NCBI RefSeq assembly: GCF_024347335.1
Contig: NZ_AP025464.1
Coordinates: 248,001 to 312,000, forward strand
Origin: Vibrio celticus
GTDB taxonomy: Bacteria; Pseudomonadota; Gammaproteobacteria; Enterobacterales; Vibrionaceae
Reading direction: 5' to 3'
Length of the DNA: 64,000 nt
Shown here: in pieces, positions 1 to 7,173 of the stretch
Position numbering within the stretch: position 1 is the stretch's first letter
How the letters are laid out: each line of letters opens with the position of its first letter
Notes under the pieces: generated by a model
Databases searched by the model: none
The model's input: only the letters and a program-made list of their open reading frames with translations
Told to the model about the DNA's origin: nothing
Position numbers and translations under genes: made by a program

Positions 1-678
1 TGAATCGCAATCAGACCAAAATCCAACGCTTAAAACGACAAGCCAAGCTAAGAGTGGATGCACAGCCGAGCCAACTCATCTACAAAGAGGGACGAAACCT
101 CAATCGCAAACAGATGAGCGAACTTCTGACTGGCAGTTATCTATATAAACACCAAAACATCTTGATCACAGGCCCAACGGGCGCAGGCAAAACATATCTT
201 GGCTGCGCACTGGCCACCAGTGCCTGTGACCAACAACAAACGGTTAGGTACTACCGATTAACTCGCTTGCTTGACGACCTGACCGCTGGTCGTATGGATG
301 GCAGCTATCAAAAGCAACTCCAATCACTGGCTAAGAAAGCCTTACTGATCCTCGACGACTGGGGGATGGAAAAACTGACACAAGAGCATGCGGGTCACTT
401 ATTAGAAGTGCTTGAAGATCGTTATCAAAACAGCAGTACAATCGTCATCAGTCAGTTACCTGTAAAGGAGTGGTACAACATGATCGGCAACGCGACCGTT
501 GCCGACGCGCTAATGGATCGGCTAGTACACAATAGTCATCGACTAGAACTGGGAGGTGAGTCAATGAGAAAACTGGCGCAATCCGATCACTTAGAGTAAA
601 AATAAGAAGAGAGAAAAACGGTAGGATCAGGCGATCGGAATAAACCGAAACAGCCGATCGCAATCACCGAAATACGCA
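1..678 (+). mobile_element. IS21-family insertion sequence, right-hand part
   Basis: The window opens inside an IS21-type element: an IstB-like ATPase gene followed by a terminal region. Read on the minus strand from 678, the end starts TGCGTATTTCGGTGATTGCG and contains two related repeats, TTTCGGTGATTGCGATCG and TTTCGGTTTATTCCGATCG, as expected of the multiple terminal repeats of IS21 elements. The boundary at 678 is inferred from where the DoxX reading frame stops matching its family. The left end and IstA lie outside the window, so the target duplication cannot be tested. Confidence 0.75.
3..599 (+). CDS. istB: IS21-family helper ATPase IstB (5' end outside window)
   Basis: AAA+ type ATPase that assists the IstA transposase in IS21 target selection. 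The frame is open to the window edge, giving at least 198 residues of a family usually near 250, so the internal GTG at 54 is probably not the true start. A Walker A motif (GPTGAGKT) and a Walker B-like LLILDDWG are visible, followed by a segment with the conserved ADALMDRLVHNSHRLEL pattern of IstB. The C-terminal region is complete and ends with TAA. The upstream istA gene is not in view. The function follows from the family; intactness of the 5' end cannot be judged. Confidence 0.85.
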   Translation, partial: NRNQTKIQRLKRQAKLRVDAQPSQLIYKEGRNLNRKQMSELLTGSYLYKHQNILITGPTGAGKTYLGCALATSACDQQQTVRYYRLTRLLDDLTAGRMDGSYQKQLQSLAKKALLILDDWGMEKLTQEHAGHLLEVLEDRYQNSSTIVISQLPVKEWYNMIGNATVADALMDRLVHNSHRLELGGESMRKLAQSDHLE

Positions 679-864
679 CTGCGCGACACCCAGAGCCATC
701 ATCGCATTGTTCGAGATGTCGATACCGTAAAAGCCAGACAGTACTTTTGTCGCGTGCTCAGGGACAAGGATCTTATCTAAGCCCCAGAACAAGAAGACGA
801 TAAAAATGCCGATTCTCAGCAGTAGTAGGCTAGTCGCCAGTTTGGTTTGAAGTGTCTTTTCCAT
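664..864 (-). pseudogene. DoxX-like membrane protein truncated by the IS21 element
   Basis: The frame starts at ATG 864 (preceded by AAGGGATATC) rather than further upstream. It encodes a hydrophobic segment LLLLRIGIFIVFLFWGLDKI followed by EHATKVLSGFYGI, as in small DoxX-family four-helix membrane proteins. Family members are usually about 130-150 residues. Here recognisable sequence stops after ALGVAQ at about 679, exactly where the IS21-like terminus begins, and four IS-encoded residues precede a stop. I read it as an insertional disruption leaving roughly the first 62 residues. The native function of this DoxX protein is unknown. Confidence 0.7.
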
Positions 865-1059
865 GATATCCCTTGTGATGCATTCAATGATGCGATGATT
901 TAAATGTTCATCAAAGGAGACCCATAGCCTTCGCATTTTCTTTCGTTGTTTTTTAGTGCCTTATGTAACAAGGAATGTCTGATTAACCTTTGCTTATATA
1001 ATATGTCATTTTTTTGATGTGGTATCATTCACGCAGTTAACTGTTAATGGATATATAAC

Positions 1060-1539
1060 GTGAAAAAATACCTACTATTATCGCTTTCGGTTTTAATTTT
1101 GGCTGGTTGTGGAGCCCCTCGTTACACTGGGAGCGCGATTCCAGAACCTACGACTGAAGTTGATGTTGTTATCGTTAAAGACGCTGAAACACGTGAAGGG
1201 TTTTTAAATACTATGGAAACGTGGCTGCAAGATAACGATTATACCTACACCGTCGTACCTGATAAGTCGAAGCACGATCTTGATAAGCTGACATTGGAGT
1301 ATGAAGGCCATTGGAGCTGGGACTTAGCGTTGTTCTTAAAGCAAGCGGAGATCAATGCTTATCAGAACGGGCAAAGAGTAGGTGAAGTAGAATTTAAAGT
1401 CCCATACACGGCTAACCCAAACAAATTTGGTAATGCAGCTAAGCGTATTGGTTTTATGATGGATACGGTATTTGGTAAGAAAACCGCTGAAGAAGCAACG
1501 AAAGCAGCTAATTCATCAGATTCAAAAGCGACGAACTAG
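1060..1539 (+). CDS. Outer-membrane-type lipoprotein, Sbal_3080 family
   Basis: A 159-residue predicted lipoprotein. The N-terminus MKKYLLLSLSVLILAGC has a lipobox (LAGC) with the lipidated Cys at 17. The mature part has an REGFLNTMETWL segment, a WSWDLALFL motif and a VGEVEFKVP strand, ending with a KRIGFMMDTVFGKKTAEEA motif and a Ser/Lys-rich tail. These features match my recollection of the Sbal_3080 family of gammaproteobacterial lipoproteins, whose role is unknown. The start is GTG at 1060, the only start that keeps the signal peptide intact; its ribosome site is weak. It appears monocistronic, with a terminator at 1619-1660. Confidence 0.75.
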   Translation: MKKYLLLSLSVLILAGCGAPRYTGSAIPEPTTEVDVVIVKDAETREGFLNTMETWLQDNDYTYTVVPDKSKHDLDKLTLEYEGHWSWDLALFLKQAEINAYQNGQRVGEVEFKVPYTANPNKFGNAAKRIGFMMDTVFGKKTAEEATKAANSSDSKATN

Positions 1540-1618
1540 TCTAATTAGCTTACTAACTTATACCTTTGTTCGCTTTCTATTTTTCTTTAAGCTCTGCTCG
1601 AATAGACGAAGATACTAA

Positions 1619-1660
1619 GATGTGAAGCCGTCGCTTTAAAGCTGCGGCTTCGCATCTTTT
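1619..1660. terminator. Rho-independent terminator between convergent genes
   Basis: GATGTGAAGCCG at 1619-1630 pairs with CGGCTTCGCATC at 1645-1656 (one G-T pair), with a GCTTTAAAGC palindrome in the loop and TTTT after the stem. It sits between the lipoprotein gene and the convergent DUF4870 gene, and probably serves the plus strand chiefly. Confidence 0.75.
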
Positions 1661-1664
1661 CATA

Positions 1665-2018
1665 TTAATTAAAACTCTTGTCTGAAGTAATTTTTGCTAA
1701 ACCAGCAATCAACTTCCAAAGCGTGTAGATCGCGGCAACAAGAAGAACAACATAGCCAATAACAAAAACGGCTGTTAGAGCGCCAATGATAGTAAGCACA
1801 ATCGAAACAAAGAATGTTTTGGTGATGTTGTCGTAGTGATCCGCAAAGACAGTCCCTTGAGCATCGGACTTTTTAACGATGCCCCAAATACCACCTGCAA
1901 GAAAACTAATACCAGTAAAGAAGCCTAATAGCATTAACGCATACGCGATGATGGCATGAGTTTTTGCATTTTTGTCCTTCTCTGAGAGCCCCGTATTAAT
2001 TACTTCAGTATTTTCCAT
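1665..2018 (-). CDS. DUF4870-type small inner-membrane protein
   Basis: A 117-residue membrane protein with three hydrophobic stretches, at about residues 24-48, 68-82 and 83-105, separated by short polar loops. The sequence AIIAYALMLLGFFTG...GGIWGIVKKSDAQGTVFADHYDNITKTFF resembles DUF4870/TIGR-type Vibrio inner-membrane proteins: a short cytosolic N-terminus, then a conserved FADHYDNI-like loop. No enzymatic motif is present and the function is unknown. The ATG start at 2018 lacks a strong Shine-Dalgarno sequence (AGGAATCA lies just upstream). It is transcribed alone, converging on the lipoprotein gene. Confidence 0.7.
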   Translation of the reverse strand: MENTEVINTGLSEKDKNAKTHAIIAYALMLLGFFTGISFLAGGIWGIVKKSDAQGTVFADHYDNITKTFFVSIVLTIIGALTAVFVIGYVVLLVAAIYTLWKLIAGLAKITSDKSFN

Positions 2019-2403
2019 GTGATTGATTCCTAGGTTAATTTAATCGCGCACATGATACGGTATTATCTTGTTGATGGTCACGAATTAGTTTCTTGTTGCA
2101 TATGTTGCATGCTGCGTTGTGATGTGTTTGGCATTGTGTGTAGAGTGTATGTCTCACTGGGCTTTTGTTGATAAAAAAGACATTAACGAAAAGATTGATT
2201 GGAACAAAAATCACGCTGATAGCATGCTAGCGATTACGAGTAGTCATAAAACCAACCAAAACACGCGTCGATAATTTAAGTCACAAATATGGTAAAAGCC
2301 TGCCTGGGTGTAAGAGTGGGGAAACGTACCGTAAGCTAAAGTGACGCGTTGTACTAAGCATCATTCTGAACTGTATCTTCAGCGCTTATCCCATCGGACC
2401 TGT
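2019..2403. other. Intergenic region; one weak small ORF
   Basis: No recognisable gene or RNA. It should hold the promoter of the DUF4870 gene and the 3' flank of the EAL gene. A 41-codon ORF (2149-2274, plus strand) begins MSHWAFVDKKD; it has no convincing ribosome site and no family I recognise. Confidence 0.4.
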
Positions 2404-3981
2404 TTAAAGCTGCTCACATTTTGGTGTTGAAAAGGATGATTCCTCAACGTTATCGGACTCAAAATGCTGCTGCCTGAGTAAGCTGACAGTCAGGTTTATC
2501 GGCATTGGCTTATAAAAATAGAAGCCTTGGATATAGTCGACACCAAGCTTAGATAAGATTTTCACTTGGGATTCATACTCGACGCCTTCGACAATGACTT
2601 GCATGCCTAAGGTTCGTGAGAGTTGAAGCATGGACTCTAGTAAAGGGATACCAAAGCTGGATTCGTCGGAGATGTTTTTCACGAACACGCGATCAATTTT
2701 GAGAATGCTAAACGGGAACTGTCTTACGAAATCTAACCCTGCGTAGCCTGTACCAAAATCATCAATCGCAACTCTTACGCCCATGTTCGATAGTTTGGTT
2801 AGGTTGTCTCTAATTTTGACCATGTCGGCATCAGAACATTCACCATCTTCGGTTACTTCAAATACCACCTGCTTGAGAATTTCAGGGTGTCTTTTAAAGA
2901 TGCTGATCACTTTGTTAGAGAAGTTACTGTTGGACACAACGTTGCGGCTGATGTTAACGCTGATGTACTTCGATTCGAACACATCTTGATTGCTTTTCAA
3001 CGTCATTAATACTTTGCGTAGCACGAAGTAGGTGAGCTCCTCAATCAAGCCTAAGCTTTCAGCAAGCGGGATGAAAATAGCCGGGGAGACGTTACCTTCA
3101 ATTGGGTCGTTCCATCGTAATAGTGACTCACAGCCGACGATCTCATTGGTGTTTTGGTTAACGATAGGCTGCATGTGAACATGAAGGTGCTGGTTTTTTA
3201 GCGCACTTGAAAGCGAATACTCTAAGCTCCGTTGGCTCTGCTTTTTATGTTTGATGGAAAGGAGAATAATGGTGGTGATTCCGGCCATCAAAAAGCCAAA
3301 CCATAAATAGCTCAACATGAAGCGAAGATAAAACTGATACCCAATGTATGAGGTGATGGTCAACGGGTAGGTGTTTGATTGTATCCGCACCTTGGCGATT
3401 GATGAGTCAATATTAGTAGGGTGGATATCTCTTTTGATCACCTCTACTTTGGCCTGTATTCCATGGTTGCTCAGGTTTGTTTCAACAAGGTCATAGATGA
3501 AGTGTGGCGGAATCATTAGGCTCACTCCGGCATCTTCTTTGTTCGAGAAAATGAGCATGATGGACTGAACTTGCGTGATGGCTGAGTTGGAATACGACAG
3601 GGTCGTTAAATTCGGGTCGTCGTTGAGTCGCTGCCTGATGGTGCTGTATAGGCGAAATGAAACGTCACCATCGGTGGTTGAACAGTAAAATCGGTTCTCT
3701 TTATTGAATACCGCTGCTTCTTTTACCCAATCGGCTTCAAAAACGTTTTGTCGAAGCTGTCTAACGATCGCGTCGCAAGACTGTTCAGGTCTAACTTCAG
3801 ATAAAAAACGGTCGAACCTTGATTGGATCCCTTCTAACCTGGTTTCGACTAACCTTGATGTGTCTTCGGTTAATGTTTGGTAGTGATGCGGTGTAAAAGG
3901 AATGAGCATTGCCATGGAAAAAAAGAAAGAGATGGCAAAGTAAAATGAAGTCTTGGCAATGTTTTGGTACTTGATATCCAT
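2404..3981 (-). CDS. CSS-motif c-di-GMP phosphodiesterase (EAL)
   Basis: Membrane-bound cyclic-di-GMP phosphodiesterase of the PdeC-like type, 525 residues. TM1 is at about 11-29 and TM2 at about 222-243, enclosing a periplasmic domain with two cysteines (C69 and C100; the second in YCST, a variant of the CSS motif) that in characterised relatives form a redox-sensing disulfide. The cytosolic EAL domain runs from about 265 to 505: CESLLRW (E285), VNISRN, FEVTEDG, the AIDDFGTGYAGL loop, ILKIDRVF, VEGVE and QGFYFYKP. All catalytic signature residues appear present, so hydrolysis to pGpG is likely. No GGDEF domain. It stands alone, and the ATG lacks a strong ribosome site. Confidence 0.88.
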   Translation of the reverse strand: MDIKYQNIAKTSFYFAISFFFSMAMLIPFTPHHYQTLTEDTSRLVETRLEGIQSRFDRFLSEVRPEQSCDAIVRQLRQNVFEADWVKEAAVFNKENRFYCSTTDGDVSFRLYSTIRQRLNDDPNLTTLSYSNSAITQVQSIMLIFSNKEDAGVSLMIPPHFIYDLVETNLSNHGIQAKVEVIKRDIHPTNIDSSIAKVRIQSNTYPLTITSYIGYQFYLRFMLSYLWFGFLMAGITTIILLSIKHKKQSQRSLEYSLSSALKNQHLHVHMQPIVNQNTNEIVGCESLLRWNDPIEGNVSPAIFIPLAESLGLIEELTYFVLRKVLMTLKSNQDVFESKYISVNISRNVVSNSNFSNKVISIFKRHPEILKQVVFEVTEDGECSDADMVKIRDNLTKLSNMGVRVAIDDFGTGYAGLDFVRQFPFSILKIDRVFVKNISDESSFGIPLLESMLQLSRTLGMQVIVEGVEYESQVKILSKLGVDYIQGFYFYKPMPINLTVSLLRQQHFESDNVEESSFSTPKCEQL

Positions 3982-4335
3982 AGTTGGAGAAGCGTTACCG
4001 ATTTATGTGAGCATTCGATTTAATTTATAAAGTTAACGATTATGTAGCAATATAAATAATTAATATTGTGAATGTAGGCACGAATTATTGATATAAATAA
4101 TATGTTTTCCAGTTTTACCAGCAAAATCTTGATGTTATCTCGTTTATTTGAGTTATCGAGGCGTCATTTTTGATGATTCATGCGGATAACAAATGCTTAT
4201 ATCCTGATAAGTTTTGTTGTTATTTGGCCGAGCTGAATGAACTGAATGAACTGAATGAGCTAAATATTGAGCCATGTTTAAATTAATAAAGTCACGACAC
4301 GATTCGTTTTGGTGGTGACAGCATAAGGGATGTTT
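3982..4335. other. AT-rich divergent promoter region with a 9-bp repeat
   Basis: Separates the EAL gene (minus) from the LprI-like gene (plus). It is very AT-rich between about 4010 and 4110. At 4233-4259 lie three tandem 9-bp units (CTGAATGAA twice, then CTGAATGAG). No gene or structured RNA was recognised. Confidence 0.5.
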
Positions 4336-4758
4336 ATGAAAAAACTGATATCAGCACTCATAGCGGTGTGCTTCTCATTCTCTGCGTTGGCCGATGACGG
4401 TGTTGTTGATTGCGAGAATGCGATGAATACCATCGAGATCAATCAGTGTGCGGCAATTGAGTTGGAATCTGCACAAGCGGAACTGGATAAATACCTTGCA
4501 GCCAGCTTTGAGCACAATGCTTATGATGCTGAGCTGGTGGCATCAATTAAGAAGGCTCAGGAGAGCTGGCAGGTGTACATGACAGCGCATTGTGACTCGG
4601 TGTACACCCAATGGCGTGATGGTTCCATTCGAGGGGTTATGGCGCTTTCCTGCAAGACAAGGTTAACCAAGCAGCGCACGCATGAGGTGTGGGCGAATTT
4701 CTTAACCTATATGGACAGCACGCCTCCCGTTTTATCAGAGCCTAAATTAGCGCCGTAG
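4336..4758 (+). CDS. LprI-like (DUF1311) periplasmic protein
   Basis: Small secreted protein of the LprI/DUF1311 family; LprI of Mycobacterium is a lysozyme inhibitor, but most family members are uncharacterised. The signal peptide is MKKLISALIAVCFSFSALA, with cleavage before DDG. The mature domain has the typical Cys pattern (DCENAMNTIEINQCA, then AHCDSVY, then LSCKTRL) and the ESWQ-type motif seen in the family. The ATG at 4336 is preferred over the one at 4330 because AAGGGA sits five bases before it. Probably monocistronic. The inhibitor role is family-based and not shown by the sequence. Confidence 0.75.
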   Translation: MKKLISALIAVCFSFSALADDGVVDCENAMNTIEINQCAAIELESAQAELDKYLAASFEHNAYDAELVASIKKAQESWQVYMTAHCDSVYTQWRDGSIRGVMALSCKTRLTKQRTHEVWANFLTYMDSTPPVLSEPKLAP

Positions 4759-4891
4759 GCAGATTTGAAATACGTACAGGACTGTGCACCTGCTTCAACC
4801 TTTGGCGTGCGAATAAGAAAGCGATAGGGGATTGTCTTACTCTGTCGTTCTTAGTCTCTAGTTTGAAGTATTACCTAGCAAGGATTCGATT

Positions 4892-5683
4892 TTGAATAAT
4901 GTCAGTATCACCCTTATTCAGCTTGAAGTTGAATACAAAAACAAACAAAAGAACATTGATTCGGTCTCTGATCTTTTGCAAGCGGAGCTGTCAGTCGGGG
5001 ATATTACTTTACTGCCTGAACTGTTCACGACTGGGTATATTTTTAACGAGGCTGAAGAAATTCACGAATTGGCTGAAGACTTCACCGAAAGCAGTACGAT
5101 TGATTCATTAACTCAGATGGCAGCGAAACATCACACCTTGATTGTTGCGGGCATTGCCGAGAAAGATAGCGGCCAATATTACAACAGTGTGGTGGTTGTG
5201 GATGCTTCCGGTTTACGACACAAATACAGAAAAATCAGTCAAACCAAATTTGATAAGCAGTATTTCTCGAGAGGGGAGGAACGCCTCACGTTTGAGCACA
5301 AAGGCTTGAAGTTTGGTGTCGCGATTTGCTTTGATATTTGGTTCCCAGAGATCATGAGAGCCTATCAGTCGGTCGATGTTATTCTTCACCCTGCCAATTT
5401 CGGCGGGCAGCACAGTTTTGCTATTGCTCAAGCAAGGGCTTTAGAAGAGGGGTGTCATGTCGTGACATGTAATCGGGTTGGGCAGGATGTGGTTGATTCG
5501 TTTACCGCGACTTATTCTGGTGGAAGCAGAGTCTACTCACCCAAAGGGGAGTTAGTGACTCAACTTAACGAAAAGCAATCTATAGAAACTGTGAGTATTC
5601 AAGATCTCTCGATTGCGCCGCAATACAATGGCGTTGATGTTGAAGATGAGATTCAGCAAATCACCGCTCTCTTAAACCGTTAG
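4892..5683 (+). CDS. Carbon-nitrogen hydrolase (nitrilase superfamily)
   Basis: Cytosolic amidohydrolase of 263 residues. The catalytic triad of the nitrilase superfamily is visible: E43 in LLPELFTTGY, K114 in HKYRKISQTKF and C146 in GVAICFDIWFPE. The fold spans almost the whole protein, with no signal peptide or extra domain. The exact branch is unclear; it resembles omega-amidase / YafV-like or carbamoyl-putrescine-type enzymes, which hydrolyse linear amides. It starts at TTG 4892, with AAGGA eight bases upstream. Its own transcription terminator (7124-7153) was separated from it by the IS4 insertion about 30 bp after the stop codon. Confidence 0.82.
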   Translation: MNNVSITLIQLEVEYKNKQKNIDSVSDLLQAELSVGDITLLPELFTTGYIFNEAEEIHELAEDFTESSTIDSLTQMAAKHHTLIVAGIAEKDSGQYYNSVVVVDASGLRHKYRKISQTKFDKQYFSRGEERLTFEHKGLKFGVAICFDIWFPEIMRAYQSVDVILHPANFGGQHSFAIAQARALEEGCHVVTCNRVGQDVVDSFTATYSGGSRVYSPKGELVTQLNEKQSIETVSIQDLSIAPQYNGVDVEDEIQQITALLNR

Positions 5684-5709
5684 ACCGTTAAATCGTTAGA
5701 ACAGAGACT

Positions 5710-5719
5710 AGCGCGGTAT
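5710..5719. repeat. Target-site duplication, left copy
   Basis: AGCGCGGTAT, identical to 7106-7115 on the other side of the IS4-family element. Confidence 0.88.
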
Positions 5720-7105
5720 CATAGACAGGATCTTAAGCTCTAAGCTATTTATTTAGATAGAAAAAAGGCTTCATTTATGATCAGATAATCGTCGCCAAAC
5801 AAACCACCCATATCAACCGTGAAGCCGATGACGATTATCTCCCTACAAAAGCAGTTTAAGCAATTCTTTAATGCTGATAGCCTTCAAAAAATGGCGAAAA
5901 GTACAGGACTTATGAAGCGATGTCGGGCTATCTTACCCGACCAGCTAGTAGTAAGCCTAGTGGCCGCTTTGAGCAAAGGAAACTGCTCATCTATTGCCGA
6001 TTTACTAAGGCAATTCAATGGGATGTGCTTAAGCGCTAAAGATACTGTGGCTTATAAGCCCTACCATAACCAGTTAAGAAAGAAGAATTTCCGATATTCA
6101 TGCGCCAATTGGCCATGCGAGCGATAGCTCAGTTTGCTCGCCAGCAGAGTGCCAACCTACCAGATAAACTCGCCACCTTTGATGATGTGCTGCTTCAAGA
6201 TGGTAGCTCTTTCCACATTCATCGTGACCTTTCGAACGTTTACCCGAGCCGATTTAAACGCAATCCAGCCGCAGTTGAATGCCATATGACAATGTCTTTA
6301 AAAAGCTTTTCTCCAGTCGCAATGAGCATCAGCGCTGATACAGCATCAGAAAGAGACTTTTGCCCGCCCCAAAACAATGAGTAACAAATTGTTGCTGGCT
6401 GACGCAGGGTACCCTGACTTCCAATTCTTTACTGAGCTTGAACTGTATGGTGGTTTCTATATTTTCGAGGAGCAAAGTCCCTGAATCCTCATGTTATAGA
6501 AGCGAGAAACGGTCAGGGCCGGCATTTATCTAAACTAGAAGGAAAGAAGCTCAAAGACATCACTCGAGGTACTAATCGCTCACAGGTACTCGACCTTAAA
6601 GTTCGTAGTGGTAAGCAAGAATTTAGAGTGGTAAGACGTTGGTTTGCAGAAGAAAAGCGATTCTGTATTTGGTTAACTAACTTGCCTTCAGGTACCTATA
6701 CTGCTGATGACATAATGGCGATCTACCGCTGTCGATGGCAGGTGGAGTTGCTTTTTAAAGAATTAAAATCTCACACAAACTGGCAACGATTTGTCACCGC
6801 ACAAAAGGCCATCGTTGATGGGCTTATCTGGGCCAGTTTACTCTCGCTGATCATCAGGCGCAGTACTGCGCTTCAGATAATGCCATCGGTCTCGCTGTTT
6901 AAGGCGGCAAAAAATGTGGATGTGTGGCTGTTGCCCATATTTGAATGTATCAGCCACAAGGCATGGTCAGAAATAGGTAATAAACTGGAATGGGCCTCTA
7001 GCTATATATTTAAGAACGCACAAAAGTCCGCCCAGAGGAAGTCAAAGAAAAACATCACGTTAGACGGGATTTATGCTGGTCTTAATGCTTAAGGTTCAGT
7101 CTATG
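5720..7105 (+). mobile_element. IS4-family insertion sequence, degenerate
   Basis: A 1386-bp element bounded by imperfect 19-bp terminal inverted repeats: CATAGACAGGATCTTAAGC at 5720-5738, and at 7087-7105 a copy that reads CATAGACTGAACCTTAAGC in reverse complement (16 of 19 identical). It is flanked by a perfect 10-bp direct repeat (AGCGCGGTAT). A 10-bp duplication agrees with the IS4 family. Its only gene is a frameshifted transposase, so it should not move by itself. It sits between the nitrilase-family gene and that gene's presumed terminator and does not break a gene. Confidence 0.9.
5819..7092 (+). pseudogene. IS4-family transposase, frameshifted
   Basis: DDE transposase in pieces. Piece one (5819 to about 6090) begins MKPMTIISLQKQFKQFF. 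A shift in the purine run near 6080-6090 leads into piece two (to about 6360), which has the first catalytic Asp region (LLQDGSSFHIH). Another frame continues with LLLADAGYPDFQFF (second Asp) until about 6465, and a further shift leads to the last piece, where YRCRWQVELLFKELK shows the complete YREK signature (Y-x2-R-x3-E-x6-K). At least three frame changes separate the catalytic residues, so no functional enzyme is expected. Programmed frameshifting is unlikely with three sites. Confidence 0.88.
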
Positions 7106-7115
7106 AGCGCGGTAT
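7106..7115. repeat. Target-site duplication, right copy
   Basis: AGCGCGGTAT directly after the right inverted repeat; matches 5710-5719. Confidence 0.88.
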
Positions 7116-7123
7116 AAGATCGA

Positions 7124-7153
7124 AAAACGCAAGGCGATTAAGCCTTGCGTTTT
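7124..7153. terminator. Bidirectional rho-independent terminator
   Basis: AAAACGCAAGGC (7124-7135) pairs perfectly with GCCTTGCGTTTT (7142-7153) around a 6-base loop. Both strands end in a T run. It ends the hybrid kinase transcript (minus) and originally that of the nitrilase-family gene (plus). Confidence 0.85.
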
Positions 7154-7173
7154 AGCTTGGGAACCAAGCGTTC

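Noticed and set aside
448..663. Minus-strand 71-codon ORF over the IstB end and IS terminus
   Set aside because: Antisense to istB, with no family similarity; ends in the IS terminal repeat.
5819..7092. IS4 transposase as a programmed-frameshift gene
   Set aside because: At least three frame changes separate the catalytic residues; programmed frameshifting uses one.
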